Of a stretch of DNA of 64,000 nt, positions 1-9,775 are shown piece after piece (positions within the stretch are counted from its first letter, which is position 1; each line of letters begins with the position of its first letter). Both the position numbers and the translations under genes were made by a program. Origin of the DNA: Linnemannia hyalina. Its lineage: Eukaryota > Mortierellomycota > Mortierellomycetes > Mortierellales > Mortierellaceae. The stretch spans positions 112,094 through 176,093 of the forward strand of contig JAHRHY010000030.1 in NCBI GenBank assembly GCA_019671135.1, in the 5' to 3' direction. Under the pieces are notes generated by a model. The model had not been told where the DNA came from, made no database searches, and was given only the letters and a program-made list of their open reading frames with translations.

Positions 1-720
1 GTGTACCGTAGGGTAATCTGAAGTAACAGACATAAAAAATAAAGGATGAATTAATAAGATGAACTTAATATATGAAAGCTCCCAAAATAATCACAATAAT
101 AATAAAGAGTGAAACTGAGTACTGGTAGACTCTACCTGCTTGCAGAGCGTGTTGGGGGAAAGCAACTTGACAGAGGCCTTCGAAGGCGCACTCTGGGCGG
201 CGTAGAGGAGTTCTTGAAGCTTTGGACTCTTCATGATATGGAATGGTAGCTTGCATGCGATCACCGTATCGACAATGAGAGTCTTAAATGTCTGCTCACT
301 CCAAGTTTCGGCAGGCCGTTTTGTCCCCTTGACCATCATCTGATGCAAAGGCCCTTTTCTTGCTTGGTAAAGCTCATTGTAGACTTCGTTGTCTGGATCC
401 ACGAAGTGCATATTGATGAGGTGCTTAGTGATGTTGCCCGTGGAGCCTCCTTTGACTATATACTTGGTGGTGCACCGCGGGAAGGAACAATAGATCGTGA
501 CTGTGTCGACTCCCGAGGGAACTTTCTTAGCCCAATTATTTGTAAAGACTTTGCTCCGGGCCGCACGCGCCATTCCAACCGTGACCGACGAGGAAGATTT
601 GCTGACCGATGAACCGAGCGTGGAGCCAACAGTAGAAGCCATGTCCATATCCATGCTGTTATGAAGAGAGTCCTCATCTGCCAGTTGTTGGCGTTCTATC
701 ATGTCATCGTCGGCGTCATC
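1..720 (-). CDS. hAT transposase, N-terminal part with BED zinc finger (partial)
   Basis: Cut-and-paste transposase of the hAT superfamily; only the N-terminal part lies in the window and the gene continues past position 1. Seen: a BED-type zinc finger with C-x4-C (CSFPRC) followed by H-x4-H (HLINMH), then the block LPFHIMKSPKLQELL, which matches the hAT 'LPF' motif downstream of the BED finger. The reading frame is open from about 720 to 136. A short intron (18-135) then joins it to the exon at 1-17. The first in-frame ATG is at 702, but the frame stays open upstream to an AG acceptor at 721-723 and codes for acidic residues, so an earlier exon probably exists. The catalytic DDE domain is outside the window, so intactness cannot be judged. 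Confidence 0.75.
18..135 (-). other. Predicted spliceosomal intron in the hAT transposase gene
   Basis: Read on the minus strand, the exon ends CAG and the intron begins GTAGAG at 135. It ends in CTTCAG at 18, after an AT-rich, pyrimidine-containing stretch. Removing these 118 bases keeps the reading frame. Without splicing, the frame runs into stops shortly after the junction. The position is inferred from consensus sites only. Confidence 0.5.
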
Positions 721-1159
721 CTAATAAAAAGGTACCAATATAAAAAAATGAAAATTACATTCTTTGCTACACCAGGCAGAGAGACGATTACATTTTCCAA
801 AAGGTTCTTACAATCAAGTGGATGCGTCGTGGCGTCTTTGTGGGTCGTTCAGTCATCAGGAACGGGAAAGAAAAAAGGTAAAGTGGGCCTGTGAAAGGTT
901 GGGGAGTTGATGAGGAGAGCTGACTAGGGAAGTTGAAAGTTGGCAAAGTAGAGTTGTTGCGGAGAGTGAGAGGATGTCCATAGAAAGCCCAGACGGTAGA
1001 ACAGTGGTGTGAAAGGGGGAAGGTAGGGAAAATGAGCGTTGAACGGTAATAATGAAAAAAAGAATGGGTCCGGGAAGTGAGGAGGTGAGAGAAGGAGAAG
1101 GTGATGGCGAGAACACCATACAGCGTCTTATGCAAATAAATTTAAAAGAGCATCAAGGG
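721..1159. other. No recognisable gene
   Basis: Purine-biased, low-complexity sequence (many GAGAGAG and GGAAAG runs on the plus strand). Open frames here are short, compositionally biased and match no family I know. It may hold the 5' exon or promoter of the hAT gene to the left. Confidence 0.5.
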
Positions 1160-1370
1160 GATTGAAAGAAGAGGAGCTGCACATTTGAAAGAAAAAGAGG
1201 CGAGTGCGTATCTGAAAGGAAGAAGAGGAGGGTGCGCATGTGAGAGGAAAGAAAAAGAGGAGTGTGCGCATGTGAGAGGAAAGAAAAAGAGGAGGGTGCG
1301 CATGTGAGAGGAAAGAAGAAGAGGAGTGTGTGCATCTGAGAGGAAAGAAGAAGAGGAGTGTGCGCATCTG
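1160..1370. repeat. 32-bp tandem repeat array
   Basis: The word GCGCATGTGAG (or a one-base variant) recurs at 1,234, 1,266, 1,298, 1,330 and 1,362, exactly 32 bases apart. Each unit is GCGCATGTGAGAGGAAAG followed by an AAGAGGAGTGT-like tail. About six units are present, and the first ones are degenerate. It abuts the next minisatellite. Confidence 0.9.
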
Positions 1371-1850
1371 AACGGATAATGATCCGTTTGACACGGATAA
1401 TGATCCGTCAGCCACGGATGATCTGCTTGACACGGATAATGATCCCTTTGACACGGATAATCTGCTTGACACGGATAATGATCTGCTTGACACGGGTAAT
1501 GATCTGCTTAACACGGATAATGATCTGTTTGATACGGATAATCTGCTTGACACGGATAATAATCCCTTTGACACGGATAATGATCCCTTTGACACGGATA
1601 ATGATCTGTTTGATACGAATAATCTGCTTGACACGGATAATAATCCCTTTGACACGGATAATGATCCCATTGACACGGATAATGATCTGTTTGATACGGA
1701 TAATCTGTTTGACACGGATAATGATCCCTTTGACACGGATAATGATTCCTTTGACACGGATAATGATCCGTCAGGCACGGATGATCTGTTTGACACGGGT
1801 AATGATCCGTTTGACACGGATAATAATGTGTCGGGCATGGGTGATCCGGA
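1371..1850. repeat. Minisatellite of interspersed 18-bp and 21-bp units
   Basis: Tandem units of two sizes: 21 bases (GACACGGATAATGATCCNTT plus T) and 18 bases (GACACGGATAATCTGCTT). They differ by loss of one GAT triplet. More than 20 units lie head to tail. All three frames on both strands stay open because the units are multiples of three, so the long repetitive reading frames here are by-products of the repeat and not genes. Confidence 0.9.
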
Positions 1851-2040
1851 ATGATGAATGTTTTATCCGATCCGATTGCTATCAGATCAGATTGCTTTAC
1901 GGATTCAAGAGTCCACGGATTCGGATGATAACTGTTCATCTGAAATAAAGGACGGATTGGATGCGGATGTCCCTTTATTCGACGGATTGAATACGGATGA
2001 TAGCCATATCCGATCCGTTGATCCGTTGAAGAACCCTACC
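1851..2040. repeat. Degenerate flank of the minisatellite
   Basis: Scattered GATCCG, CGGATGAT and GGATTC words related to the array at 1,371-1,850, without regular spacing. It replaces the lost C-terminal coding part of the adjoining transposase pseudogene. Confidence 0.55.
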
Positions 2041-2863
2041 GTGAAACCAAGTTCACCAAACAAAGCTTCCATCTGCGAACGGAAACTACCAAATGTGGAA
2101 TTGTACGCATTTTCCTCCTCTGTCAAGCTCTGGTTCTTTTTCTTGCGGTATGGATGGGCAAAATTTTGGAGTGTGAGACTGTCAGATTCATCTACAAGTC
2201 TTGGCAAAAACTGTGGATATCCTCCGTCAAGAGCAATACAATCCAACTTGTCTATTCTCTTCTCTATCTTCATCGCCAACATCATGATACCATCGGCGTT
2301 GCTCTTGCAAGCTGCAGATTTAGAAACAACAAGTGCCATTCCATTGCAGTCCATAACAACTTGTGTGCGCAAACCAGATTTCTTTAGCTTGTATAAATAT
2401 CGTTCGGCACTAGTCTCCCCACCATACGTTGCTCTTGTATCATGTCCGTCCAGATGCAAAGTTACATGTCGGAATAAAGGCGGATTCTTCTGCATTGCAG
2501 ACAATAAACGTATCTTTATCGTAGAAAACATGTTTGCAAGACAACTGGTAATAAACTTGTTGTGTGCATTATATTCCGATTTGTAAAACTTGGAGTGGAT
2601 TACATGAAAACTACTTTTTGGAATATGTGGCTCCATATCTTCCATGGACAATCCTTTAACGAGATGGTAGAGAATCACGAGTCCTTTCTCTACTTCTTTG
2701 TATGGACCAGCGTACTTGTTCTTGTACCAGATGACAGTAAGAAAAAAGTACACCGGAATGGCACCAAGTCGTTTATACAGAATTTCTTTTATAAATGCTA
2801 TGCGACCAACCTCTTTACTTACAGTGCGATGGTTATTTGCAGGTGTAATTGTTGGCCATCCAC
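2041..2863 (-). pseudogene. DDE-2 transposase (Harbinger-like), main part, split and C-terminally truncated
   Basis: Homologue of the complete transposase at 27,261-28,517. Visible are the first catalytic region LDGHDTRATY, the second ALDGGYPQF, and the FRSQMEALFGEL block that carries the catalytic glutamate. The gene is broken twice. Its first 21 codons lie at 9,253-9,315, separated by insertion of Ty3-A (target duplication TCCAC). Homology also stops around 2,040, where minisatellite-like sequence begins, so the last roughly 120 residues are missing. Joining both parts across the insertion keeps the reading frame, so Ty3-A entered a frame that was open at that point. Confidence 0.8.
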
Positions 2864-3011
2864 TGAAAAATATAGCGTACCTTGGAGTAAGTGAGAAAGA
2901 AGATGGGGGTTCGTTTATTACTAAGTCTAGGGTTTAAATACTAAGGGACACTGCCCTTAATTATCTCACTGAGTACGCTTCTTGATAATGTACAGTCACG
3001 AAAATGCGACA
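2864..3011 (-). repeat. Ty3-A 3' LTR
   Basis: 148-bp copy nearly identical to 9,105-9,252. On the minus strand it begins TGTCGCATTTTC and ends TATATTTTTCA. Confidence 0.92.
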
Positions 3012-3082
3012 GCTTTCCTCTCCCTTTGAAGAACGAATTATGAGTTCTTGGATTTCAAAGGCATGTAGTGGATGGACATAAT

Positions 3083-4441
3083 TTATGTCTTACTTCGATT
3101 GCGGGTCCGCCTGCGTTTACGCCTTGGCGGCAATAATGATTCTTCTTCTTCATGTTGTTCTTCGTCTTGTTGTTCTTCTTGTTCATCATCAGAATCTGCA
3201 GGGGAATCGGCTGTTATCAGATGATTTGGTTGTTCATTAATGCTTTCTTTATCTTTCCAGTAGGAAGTAAGAGAAGATCGTTCAACAAAGTTCTCTTCTG
3301 GTTCCCAGGTGTTGAGCTTGTTGGAATAGTTTTTCCATTTGACGAAATATTCTTTCTTCGTACTGTCATGTGTATGTTGCCTATGTGCTACCACTTTTTC
3401 CACCTCATAGGTGTCTGATTCATCGGCGTCGTCAAGGACCAGTTTGAGTTGAGATGGTGCGTATGATCTTTCTAAAATAGCGCCAGTTCCATCTTTAAGG
3501 ATATATGCGCCACCCGCGTTGCGGTTGACTACTGTGTATGGTCCTTCATATCTTGGTGATAATTTTTCGCCGAGAATTGGATCAAGTGTCATCACTTTGG
3601 CTCCATCGGGGAACTCGTTGAGTAATACTGTACGATTGAACCTCTCTATCATTCTCTTTTGAGTGTTCTCTGTATTTTCTTTGATTGCTGGAAAGACTGT
3701 TTTGGTCATGTACTCAAGTCGTTCAAGAAGTTTATCTTGTGTTAATGGATTGTTTTTCTCATCACAGAAGTGGCTGAAACCGTTGTTTTGACGTGCAAAG
3801 AAGAGTGAAAATGGAGATGAGTTGTGTAGTGATACAATGCGTGTGTTCATCGATAATTGAATGAAAGGAAGGTGTTCGTCCCACATATGCCCCTCCTCGA
3901 GAACTTGTTTTCTGATCATTTGTACGGCTGTTTTGACATGGTTTTCGGCCACACCATTGCCGCGAGGGTGGTAAGGGGTAATAAGACGATGGTCGATGCA
4001 CATTTTTGTGGTCAAAAGTTTTGTAATTGTATTGACGAATTCTCCACCATTGTCAGATTGAAGTATTTTAGGAAAGCCGATCAAACAGAATAATTCCCAT
4101 AGCGCAGTGGCTACAGTTAGACCTTTTTTGTTTGGCAAGGCGCGCAAGAAAACAAATCGCGTACAAACATCAACAACTACAAGTAGTCGGACGTTTTTGT
4201 TCTTTGTCAACGGAAGCGGACCTGCCAGATCAATGGCTATGTGTTCTCCTGGAAGTTGAGCATTGATGGCTTTCATAGGATGGTATCCTTTTCGTGCAAT
4301 ATTGAATCGTTGACATTCTCGGCATCGTTTGATAAAATCGACACATTCTTGTGACAGATGAGGCCAAGTAAGTCCTTGTTCATGAATAGAATTGACCATT
4401 GCGTTTGCTCCAATATGTCCCATTGCATGGGTTGTAAACAA
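3083..4441 (-). CDS. Ty3-A integrase and chromodomain
   Basis: C-terminal half of the Ty3-A polyprotein. In order: an H2C2 zinc-binding domain (HAMGHIGANAMV to CRECQRF, near residues 6-45), the rve integrase core with AIDLAGPL (first Asp), LQSDNGGEF (second Asp) and NGVAENHVK (Glu), then a C-terminal chromodomain (YEVEKVVAHR to YFVKWKNYSNK and TWEPEENF). The chromodomain is known to direct chromovirus integration to particular chromatin. This frame lies -1 relative to the upstream gag-pol frame and overlaps it by about 170 bases. Either a one-base indel broke one polyprotein or a frameshift is used; I cannot tell which. No independent start is convincing. Confidence 0.85.
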   Translation of the reverse strand: MFTTHAMGHIGANAMVNSIHEQGLTWPHLSQECVDFIKRCRECQRFNIARKGYHPMKAINAQLPGEHIAIDLAGPLPLTKNKNVRLLVVVDVCTRFVFLRALPNKKGLTVATALWELFCLIGFPKILQSDNGGEFVNTITKLLTTKMCIDHRLITPYHPRGNGVAENHVKTAVQMIRKQVLEEGHMWDEHLPFIQLSMNTRIVSLHNSSPFSLFFARQNNGFSHFCDEKNNPLTQDKLLERLEYMTKTVFPAIKENTENTQKRMIERFNRTVLLNEFPDGAKVMTLDPILGEKLSPRYEGPYTVVNRNAGGAYILKDGTGAILERSYAPSQLKLVLDDADESDTYEVEKVVAHRQHTHDSTKKEYFVKWKNYSNKLNTWEPEENFVERSSLTSYWKDKESINEQPNHLITADSPADSDDEQEEQQDEEQHEEEESLLPPRRKRRRTRNRSKT

Positions 4442-7400
4442 TATATTGTTTCTTTAACTGGATCTACTTCTTTGCGTTCAGTTTCTTTATCTTGGATTAG
4501 ATGCATGTAGGAAATAATTTTCTTTTGATCAGCTTTAGCTGTATTTTTATTTGTGATTTCAATTGGATATAGGCGTGATAGGGCATCGGGTAATACGTTA
4601 AGAATGCCTGGGCGATAGTGCACCGTGAAAGTATAGTTTAAGATTGTTTCTTGCCAGTTGGTGAGCATTGAGTTGAGCGCAGGTTGAGTATGGATGTATA
4701 CAAGTGAACGATGATCGGTATATAAGTCAAAGTGTCTTCCCCAGAGGTAGTAGTGAAAACGATTGAGCGCAAAGACAATCGCTAACAATTCTCTATGCGT
4801 TGCTGAATATCTGCGTTCACGATCTTGCAAAGATCGCGACATGAATGATATATAGTTGATAGTGTCTGGGTACTTTGGACCCTTTGGAAGTTGATAGAGT
4901 ACAGCGCCAATCCCGACGTTAGAAGCATCAGTTGCTACATAGAAAGGTTGACTGAAGTCTGGGAAGGACAAGACAGGGGCTATGAGCAAGATATTTCGTA
5001 GTGCATCAAAGGCGCGCTTCTGCTCATCATTCATTACGAAAGAGTCGGTTCGACTGCGAAGTGCATCTAGAGGTGCTGCGACCGTACTGAAGTTTGGAAC
5101 ATATTCACGGAAAAAATTACACGTTCCGAGGTAAGATTGGATTTGTTTGGCGCAAGTGGCATATTCCACCTTGTGCATGTTCACAAGCTTCTTGGTGTCA
5201 ACACTCTTGCCATGGAGACCCACAAGGAATCCAAGGAGTGAGATCTGTGTGCTGAAGAAGTTGCATTTATCGCGGTTGATAATTAATTTTGCCTCGTTGA
5301 GACGTTTAATTACAATCTTTACGTGTTCAGCGTGCTCTTTTCTCGAACGTGAAAATATAACGATGTCATCAATAAAGTTGCACACAAACGGTAGATCACC
5401 GAGGATCCGGTTCATTCCACGCTGAAATAGACTCGACAGAGGCTTCAAACCAAATGGTGCTTTTTTGAACATGTATTGAGCACCCTTATGCATGAATGCC
5501 GTGAGAGGTTGGTCCTCTTCGTGGATTGGTAGTCTGTGGTATGCTTGTGTGAGATCGATCGTGGTGTACACAGCGTTGCCTGATAGGCGGTTGAGAATAT
5601 CTGGTATAAGTGGCAATGGATAATTGTCGTCTGGTAGGTGTTTGTTTAAGGGTCTTGGATCAAGACACACACGCCATAGTGTTTTGTTTCCTTCTGCATC
5701 TTTCTTTGCTGCTAGCGTTAATGAATTGTTATGGACGTTGCCTACAGGGGCTAGTTTGATTACATCGTCATTCTTCCATTTCCTGATTGCTTCATCGAAA
5801 ATAGGAATTTGTTTTTCTGCAAATGGACGCGGTCGTCTAAAAAGCACAGTGCCTTCAGGTACAGGAAGAAATACCTTCATTTCCGGAACGGGACAATGAC
5901 TGGTGACGGGAACTTGTTTATTCTCCTTTAGTACACCTTCAATAGCCTTGAGGAAGGTTTCTTTTTCTTTGATATATTGTTTTGTTTTTTCCTGACTTGG
6001 AATTTTTCCTGGTATGAGTGAAGGTTTGTGGTCCGGATCTGGATCTGGAAGAGTTGTAGCATCCGCTCCTGGGTCAGGTAGTCCGGTTATGCCCAGTCCA
6101 AATCGGTGGAAGAGATCGATTCCAATTGTGAATGGATATTGCTGATCTATGACCTCCAGTGGTGCTGACACATAGTGAATTCCAACCTGTAGTTCGATGT
6201 TATCTGTTCTTCCAGTTCTTGGGATTGTGATTGACTGATCAACGAGCGTGATGACTCCATCGACTGGGTTGATGTTCACTTTGTGTTTTTCTGCTATGTC
6301 CCGACGAATGCAAGAGTCTGTGGCTCCTGTGTCAACTAGTGCTTCGTACTTCTCTCCTTCGAATGTGATGGTAGTGAGAACTCTTTTTTCTCTGTCGGAG
6401 ATGTTGGGTGCTTGTAGTGCTCGCAAAGTGATTGTTTTATTGTTTGTTGTATTGTAGAAGCTAAGCGAATCCATTTTCCCTAGCAGTTCCTGTAAAAGGG
6501 TGTCCTCAAGTCGTATCGCCCGAATGTTATTGTGTAATTGTGTTGATCCTGGTAGAATGGATGATGAGGCGACAGTGATGCTTGGGTTGTTTGTGCTTGC
6601 TTGCTTTGATAGTTGTTGTTGGTTGCGGAGGTGAAGTGCTTGTTTTATTGCAAACTTATGGGCACGCGAAAGAGAAATTAGTTCCGGCTCTTCTTCGGTG
6701 GCTTTGTTGTTTGTTGTATGACTGCTTAATGCAAATTCCTCTTTCTTTGCGTTCTGAATTGATTGACATTCCTTTATTTCTCCCCCCTTTTCAACATCTA
6801 AACGCATATCCAAACAAGGGCTTGGCACTGACACCGTTGTGGCAGGCGTGGGGTTTGTACGTACTCGTTGTATGACAGGAATGCGATTAACACCAGTAGC
6901 ATTATTTTTGATTGTTATGGCACATTGTGTATGTTGTGTATTCAGTTCTATATTGTCTATGTTGTTTATGTTGCTAATGCTATTGTTTATGTTTTTAGTG
7001 TCGAGGGACTCGACCAAGTGGCTCATAATGTCCGTCTTGTCTGCGTGATCATTAGGATTGCTGGTTGCCTGCGGGTTATTTTGCAGAGAGAAGGGTATGT
7101 CAGTGTTATTATTGCTTTGATTAAATGTTAATTCAGCATAATTATTTAGTTTCATTGCATTTATGGTGATGGTAGATTGCTTACCTTGAGTACCGTTCTG
7201 CTGTTGTTCTTGACGCATTCTTGTGCGGCAGTCTGCATAGGTGTGACCCCTGTTGCTGCAGAATGTGCAGAATCGGCAGTCCTTGGTTTCGTGCGAGTTA
7301 TTCCAGCTGCAGCCTTGGCAGAACTTCATGCCTGCTCGAGGAGGTTGCCCGGGTGCTTGCCCAAAAGGGGGCTGACTGTTGCTGCGTCCCATGGGGTTCA

Positions 7401-8826
7401 TTCTCCCTTGTCCTCGGCCTCGGAAAGTTCCTCTGAGTGCTCCGCGAGATGCTCCGCGTGATCCTCGAACTCCATTTGTGAAGGTGTTGTGCCGTGGCCC
7501 AAAAGACTGCTGCTGCTGTTGCAATTGATCCTGAGATCGTCCCACTGCCCGAGGTTGATCGATTGCATCCTCAGGTCCCGTTAATGTGCTCATCAGTGCA
7601 CATAGGGTATTGATCGATTTAAAGGCTGTGGCGTCTGGGTTCTTTATCTGATGCTTAAAGAGCAGGAAATCGTACTCCATCCCCGGGATCGACCTCCCGA
7701 GTTGATGAAGGATGATGTCGTTATCGTCTTGGATTCCATTCACTCGTGCATGCCGAAGGATACGAGCGGAATAACGGTTATACGTCTCGCCCATATTGCG
7801 TCCCATGTCTGCCATGTTCCGCATGTTCTCCAAACGTTCCTCTTTGGTGAGGCAGATGCTGAGGAATACCTTCTCCGCCATGTCCCAACCGATGTTTCCT
7901 TCGATGGCGGCGAATCGACGTTGTAGCTCTTGTTGATAATGGTCGTCGTTAGTGAGGACGATAAGATACCGATGACACTCGTTTTCGAAGGTATCCATGC
8001 CGAAACGTGTTTTGAGATGGGTTGCGAAGCGCTCGAGAAAGACTCTGGTCTCATTGGTTTCATAGGCTGTGGCTGGATTCAACGAGAATCTGGGCATGTC
8101 GGGTGTTGGTTTGATGGCCGCTTGTTGGGTCATTGATGTTGCGACTACCGCCGTTGGGGTGTTGTTGGCAATTGTTGCGGTCGCTGCTGTTGGCGTTAAT
8201 ATGGTGGAGTGTGCTGAGATGGTGGACCCTGGGTGCTTCTTTATCCTGAGCTCATACAGCGATGACTCCAGTTGCTTGATCAATTGTGCATTGTCTTTCT
8301 CCTTGTCTTTGTTGATAGCAATTTGTTGCTGATAGTGTTGGAGCAGGTGCTGAGGTGGTCGTCCTGCCAGAAGGGTCGACATGTACACAATCTGTTCGGA
8401 TAGAGCGATGTTCTCCGCTTTGAGACTGGCTAGCGTGTTGGTTGCGACTTCGCGGAAGTTGGATGGTGGTGTGTCGGGATATAGATCGGTGACACCAGTA
8501 TCCGAGTCGACTTCCATTTCTTGGTCTCCTACATCGGAATCGTTATCCTCGGCGTTCTTGTCCTGCCATGTTGTTCCGACCGGTGCAAGTAATGCATCTG
8601 GCTCAGTGCCGCCAGCGGAAGAGTTGATCGACGTTGTCGGTTCCATGACTTCAGCGGTGGAAGATGTAGCTCCTTCCGTGATGGGGTCGTTAGGCGTTAC
8701 AATAGTGCCGATGGCGATGGCTGCTGCTGTTGGTGCCATGATGGTGGTGGTTCGAGGTCGTTTGCCGTTGCTCTTTGCTATTTTTCCCATAGTTGATTCA
8801 TTTCTGTTTTTTGAATGGGGTAGCAT
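4273..8826 (-). CDS. Ty3-A gag-protease-RT-RNase H polyprotein
   Basis: Fused gag-pol frame. The first in-frame ATG is about 8,826, with a second at 8,790 (MGKIAKSNGK). Gag includes the capsid-like region FSLNPATAYETNETRVFLER and two zinc-knuckle-like CxxC segments (CQGCSWNNSHETKDC and CTFCSNRGHTYADC). Protease shows ALVDTGATDSC (D-T-G-A). Reverse transcriptase shows TTIDLTQAYH and FIDDIVIFS (FIDD in place of YxDD). RNase H shows VATDASNVGIGAVL and LYTDHRSL. The frame ends at 4,273, after diverging from the integrase frame near 4,440. A long glutamine- and asparagine-rich linker lies between gag and protease. Confidence 0.88.
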   Translation of the reverse strand: MLPHSKNRNESTMGKIAKSNGKRPRTTTIMAPTAAAIAIGTIVTPNDPITEGATSSTAEVMEPTTSINSSAGGTEPDALLAPVGTTWQDKNAEDNDSDVGDQEMEVDSDTGVTDLYPDTPPSNFREVATNTLASLKAENIALSEQIVYMSTLLAGRPPQHLLQHYQQQIAINKDKEKDNAQLIKQLESSLYELRIKKHPGSTISAHSTILTPTAATATIANNTPTAVVATSMTQQAAIKPTPDMPRFSLNPATAYETNETRVFLERFATHLKTRFGMDTFENECHRYLIVLTNDDHYQQELQRRFAAIEGNIGWDMAEKVFLSICLTKEERLENMRNMADMGRNMGETYNRYSARILRHARVNGIQDDNDIILHQLGRSIPGMEYDFLLFKHQIKNPDATAFKSINTLCALMSTLTGPEDAIDQPRAVGRSQDQLQQQQQSFGPRHNTFTNGVRGSRGASRGALRGTFRGRGQGRMNPMGRSNSQPPFGQAPGQPPRAGMKFCQGCSWNNSHETKDCRFCTFCSNRGHTYADCRTRMRQEQQQNGTQGKQSTITINAMKLNNYAELTFNQSNNNTDIPFSLQNNPQATSNPNDHADKTDIMSHLVESLDTKNINNSISNINNIDNIELNTQHTQCAITIKNNATGVNRIPVIQRVRTNPTPATTVSVPSPCLDMRLDVEKGGEIKECQSIQNAKKEEFALSSHTTNNKATEEEPELISLSRAHKFAIKQALHLRNQQQLSKQASTNNPSITVASSSILPGSTQLHNNIRAIRLEDTLLQELLGKMDSLSFYNTTNNKTITLRALQAPNISDREKRVLTTITFEGEKYEALVDTGATDSCIRRDIAEKHKVNINPVDGVITLVDQSITIPRTGRTDNIELQVGIHYVSAPLEVIDQQYPFTIGIDLFHRFGLGITGLPDPGADATTLPDPDPDHKPSLIPGKIPSQEKTKQYIKEKETFLKAIEGVLKENKQVPVTSHCPVPEMKVFLPVPEGTVLFRRPRPFAEKQIPIFDEAIRKWKNDDVIKLAPVGNVHNNSLTLAAKKDAEGNKTLWRVCLDPRPLNKHLPDDNYPLPLIPDILNRLSGNAVYTTIDLTQAYHRLPIHEEDQPLTAFMHKGAQYMFKKAPFGLKPLSSLFQRGMNRILGDLPFVCNFIDDIVIFSRSRKEHAEHVKIVIKRLNEAKLIINRDKCNFFSTQISLLGFLVGLHGKSVDTKKLVNMHKVEYATCAKQIQSYLGTCNFFREYVPNFSTVAAPLDALRSRTDSFVMNDEQKRAFDALRNILLIAPVLSFPDFSQPFYVATDASNVGIGAVLYQLPKGPKYPDTINYISFMSRSLQDRERRYSATHRELLAIVFALNRFHYYLWGRHFDLYTDHRSLVYIHTQPALNSMLTNWQETILNYTFTVHYRPGILNVLPDALSRLYPIEITNKNTAKADQKKIISYMHLIQDKETERKEVDPVKETIYCLQPMQWDILEQTQWSILFMNKDLLGLICHKNVSILSNDAENVNDSILHEKDTIL

Positions 8827-9104
8827 AATGAGCAATTAGTCTTTTTTGATTCAAGATCACGTTATGACAATGATCTTTCTTTTGTTCTTCCGATCTCTCT
8901 TGTTATAAATCTGGTCCGTTGGACTCTACTACACTATAATCGTTCGTGTGTTATTCAAGAGAGTGCTTTGGTTCCGTGTTATAGATACCGCGCTTGTTGA
9001 TGGACGTTGTCCTAGCGCTTTGATGGATTGAGTGGTTTGGATGGATGGATGTAATGTGTGATACTTCGAATAAACGATACCCTTGAATCTTCACTTAAAA
9101 AAAA
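8827..9104 (-). other. Ty3-A 5' leader
   Basis: Non-coding stretch between the 5' LTR and gag. It starts with an oligo(T) run followed by AAGTGAAGATTC on the minus strand. No canonical TGG-starting primer-binding site is seen at its beginning, so the element may use a shifted or self-priming mechanism (inference). Confidence 0.5.
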
Positions 9105-9252
9105 TGAAAAATATAGCGTACCTTGGAGTAAGTGAGAAAGAAGATGGGGGTTCGTTTATTACTAAGTCTAGGGTTTAAATACTAAGGGACACTGCCCTTA
9201 ATTATCCCACTGAGTACGCTTCTTGATAATGTACAGTCACGAAAATGCGACA
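9105..9252 (-). repeat. Ty3-A 5' LTR
   Basis: 148-bp repeat matching 2,864-3,011 with one visible substitution. Carries the element's promoter by family analogy. Confidence 0.92.
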
Positions 9253-9315
9253 TCCACTACCTAGAAAACTCCACTGTTCTTCAAGTAATCGGTTGAACTG
9301 TTTTTGTAATGCCAT
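9253..9315 (-). pseudogene. DDE-2 transposase, first 21 codons (split off by Ty3-A)
   Basis: From the ATG at 9,315 this reads MALQKQFNRLLEEQWSFLGS, which aligns with the start of the complete gene at 28,517 (MALTKHFKQLLDDHWTFLDA). It continues in frame at 2,858 once Ty3-A and one TCCAC copy are removed. Confidence 0.85.
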
Positions 9316-9521
9316 GATTGTACGTGTATTGCAGATATATTGTAAATCGCTGATAATATCACAATTTTAAGATTTGTGTCGGCGCTCGACGACGGAAATG
9401 TAACAACGATAGTCGTATTGGCGTTTGGTTACGATACGCATAAGTAAACGACAAATACAATACGTCAAGCAGAAATGCCACAACGAAAGTTGTAATGGCA
9501 ACTGCAATACTTGTCTCTATG
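9316..9521. other. Upstream region of the split DDE-2 gene
   Basis: AT-rich, with several short palindromes (for example ACAACGAAAGTTGT). Probably the promoter side of the DDE-2 copy. No gene seen. Confidence 0.4.
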
Positions 9522-9523
9522 TA

Positions 9524-9732
9524 AAGTGCTCAACAAAACTGATCAACCAAAACGCGTTTTTGACTTTTTTTTTGCATGGCTCATTCATCTTCTTTGTAAT
9601 CAACTTCAGAATCTCTCTCAAACATTCTTATACGACTTGTGCATGGTTTATACTTGTTCTTGACCCATTCTGGGAATGACGTCATCATAAAAAATTTATT
9701 GCATTCTGCTTAGTTGGTTGATCAGTTTTGTT
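9524..9732. repeat. Tc1-like element, left inverted repeat
   Basis: Begins AAGTGCTCAACAAAACTGAT and ends GTTGATCAGTTTTGTT. It is the reverse complement of 16,500-16,708 with few differences. Confidence 0.9.
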
Positions 9733-9775
9733 ACAAATTCGTAATGAACAAGATCATCAGTTCTACTACAGCCTT

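Larger units (their letters stand above)
2864..9252 (-). mobile_element. Ty3/gypsy chromovirus 'Ty3-A', full length
   Basis: LTR retrotransposon of 6,389 bp on the minus strand. It has 148-bp LTRs at 9,105-9,252 (5') and 2,864-3,011 (3'), starting TG and ending CA, and differing by one base that I noticed (C/T in the ATTATYCCAC region). The 5-bp target duplication TCCAC stands at 2,859-2,863 and 9,253-9,257. A purine tract (AAAGGGAGAGGAAAGC read on the minus strand) directly precedes the 3' LTR. No tRNA-like primer site starting TGG is visible just inside the 5' LTR. The body codes for gag-pol in one long frame, plus integrase and chromodomain in a second, overlapping frame. It is inserted in the DDE-2 transposase gene. 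Confidence 0.93.

Noticed and set aside
1128..1838. Long repetitive reading frames on both strands (SLSVSNR-type and IMICLTR-type repeats)
   Set aside because: They are a by-product of 18/21-bp tandem units whose length is a multiple of three; all frames are open, with no start context and no complexity.
1371..1850. CRISPR-like regular array
   Set aside because: Units are contiguous 18/21-bp tandem repeats without unique spacers and there are no cas genes; the setting is eukaryotic.
3083..4441. Independent integrase gene
   Set aside because: It is the -1-frame continuation of the Ty3-A polyprotein, inside the same LTR pair.
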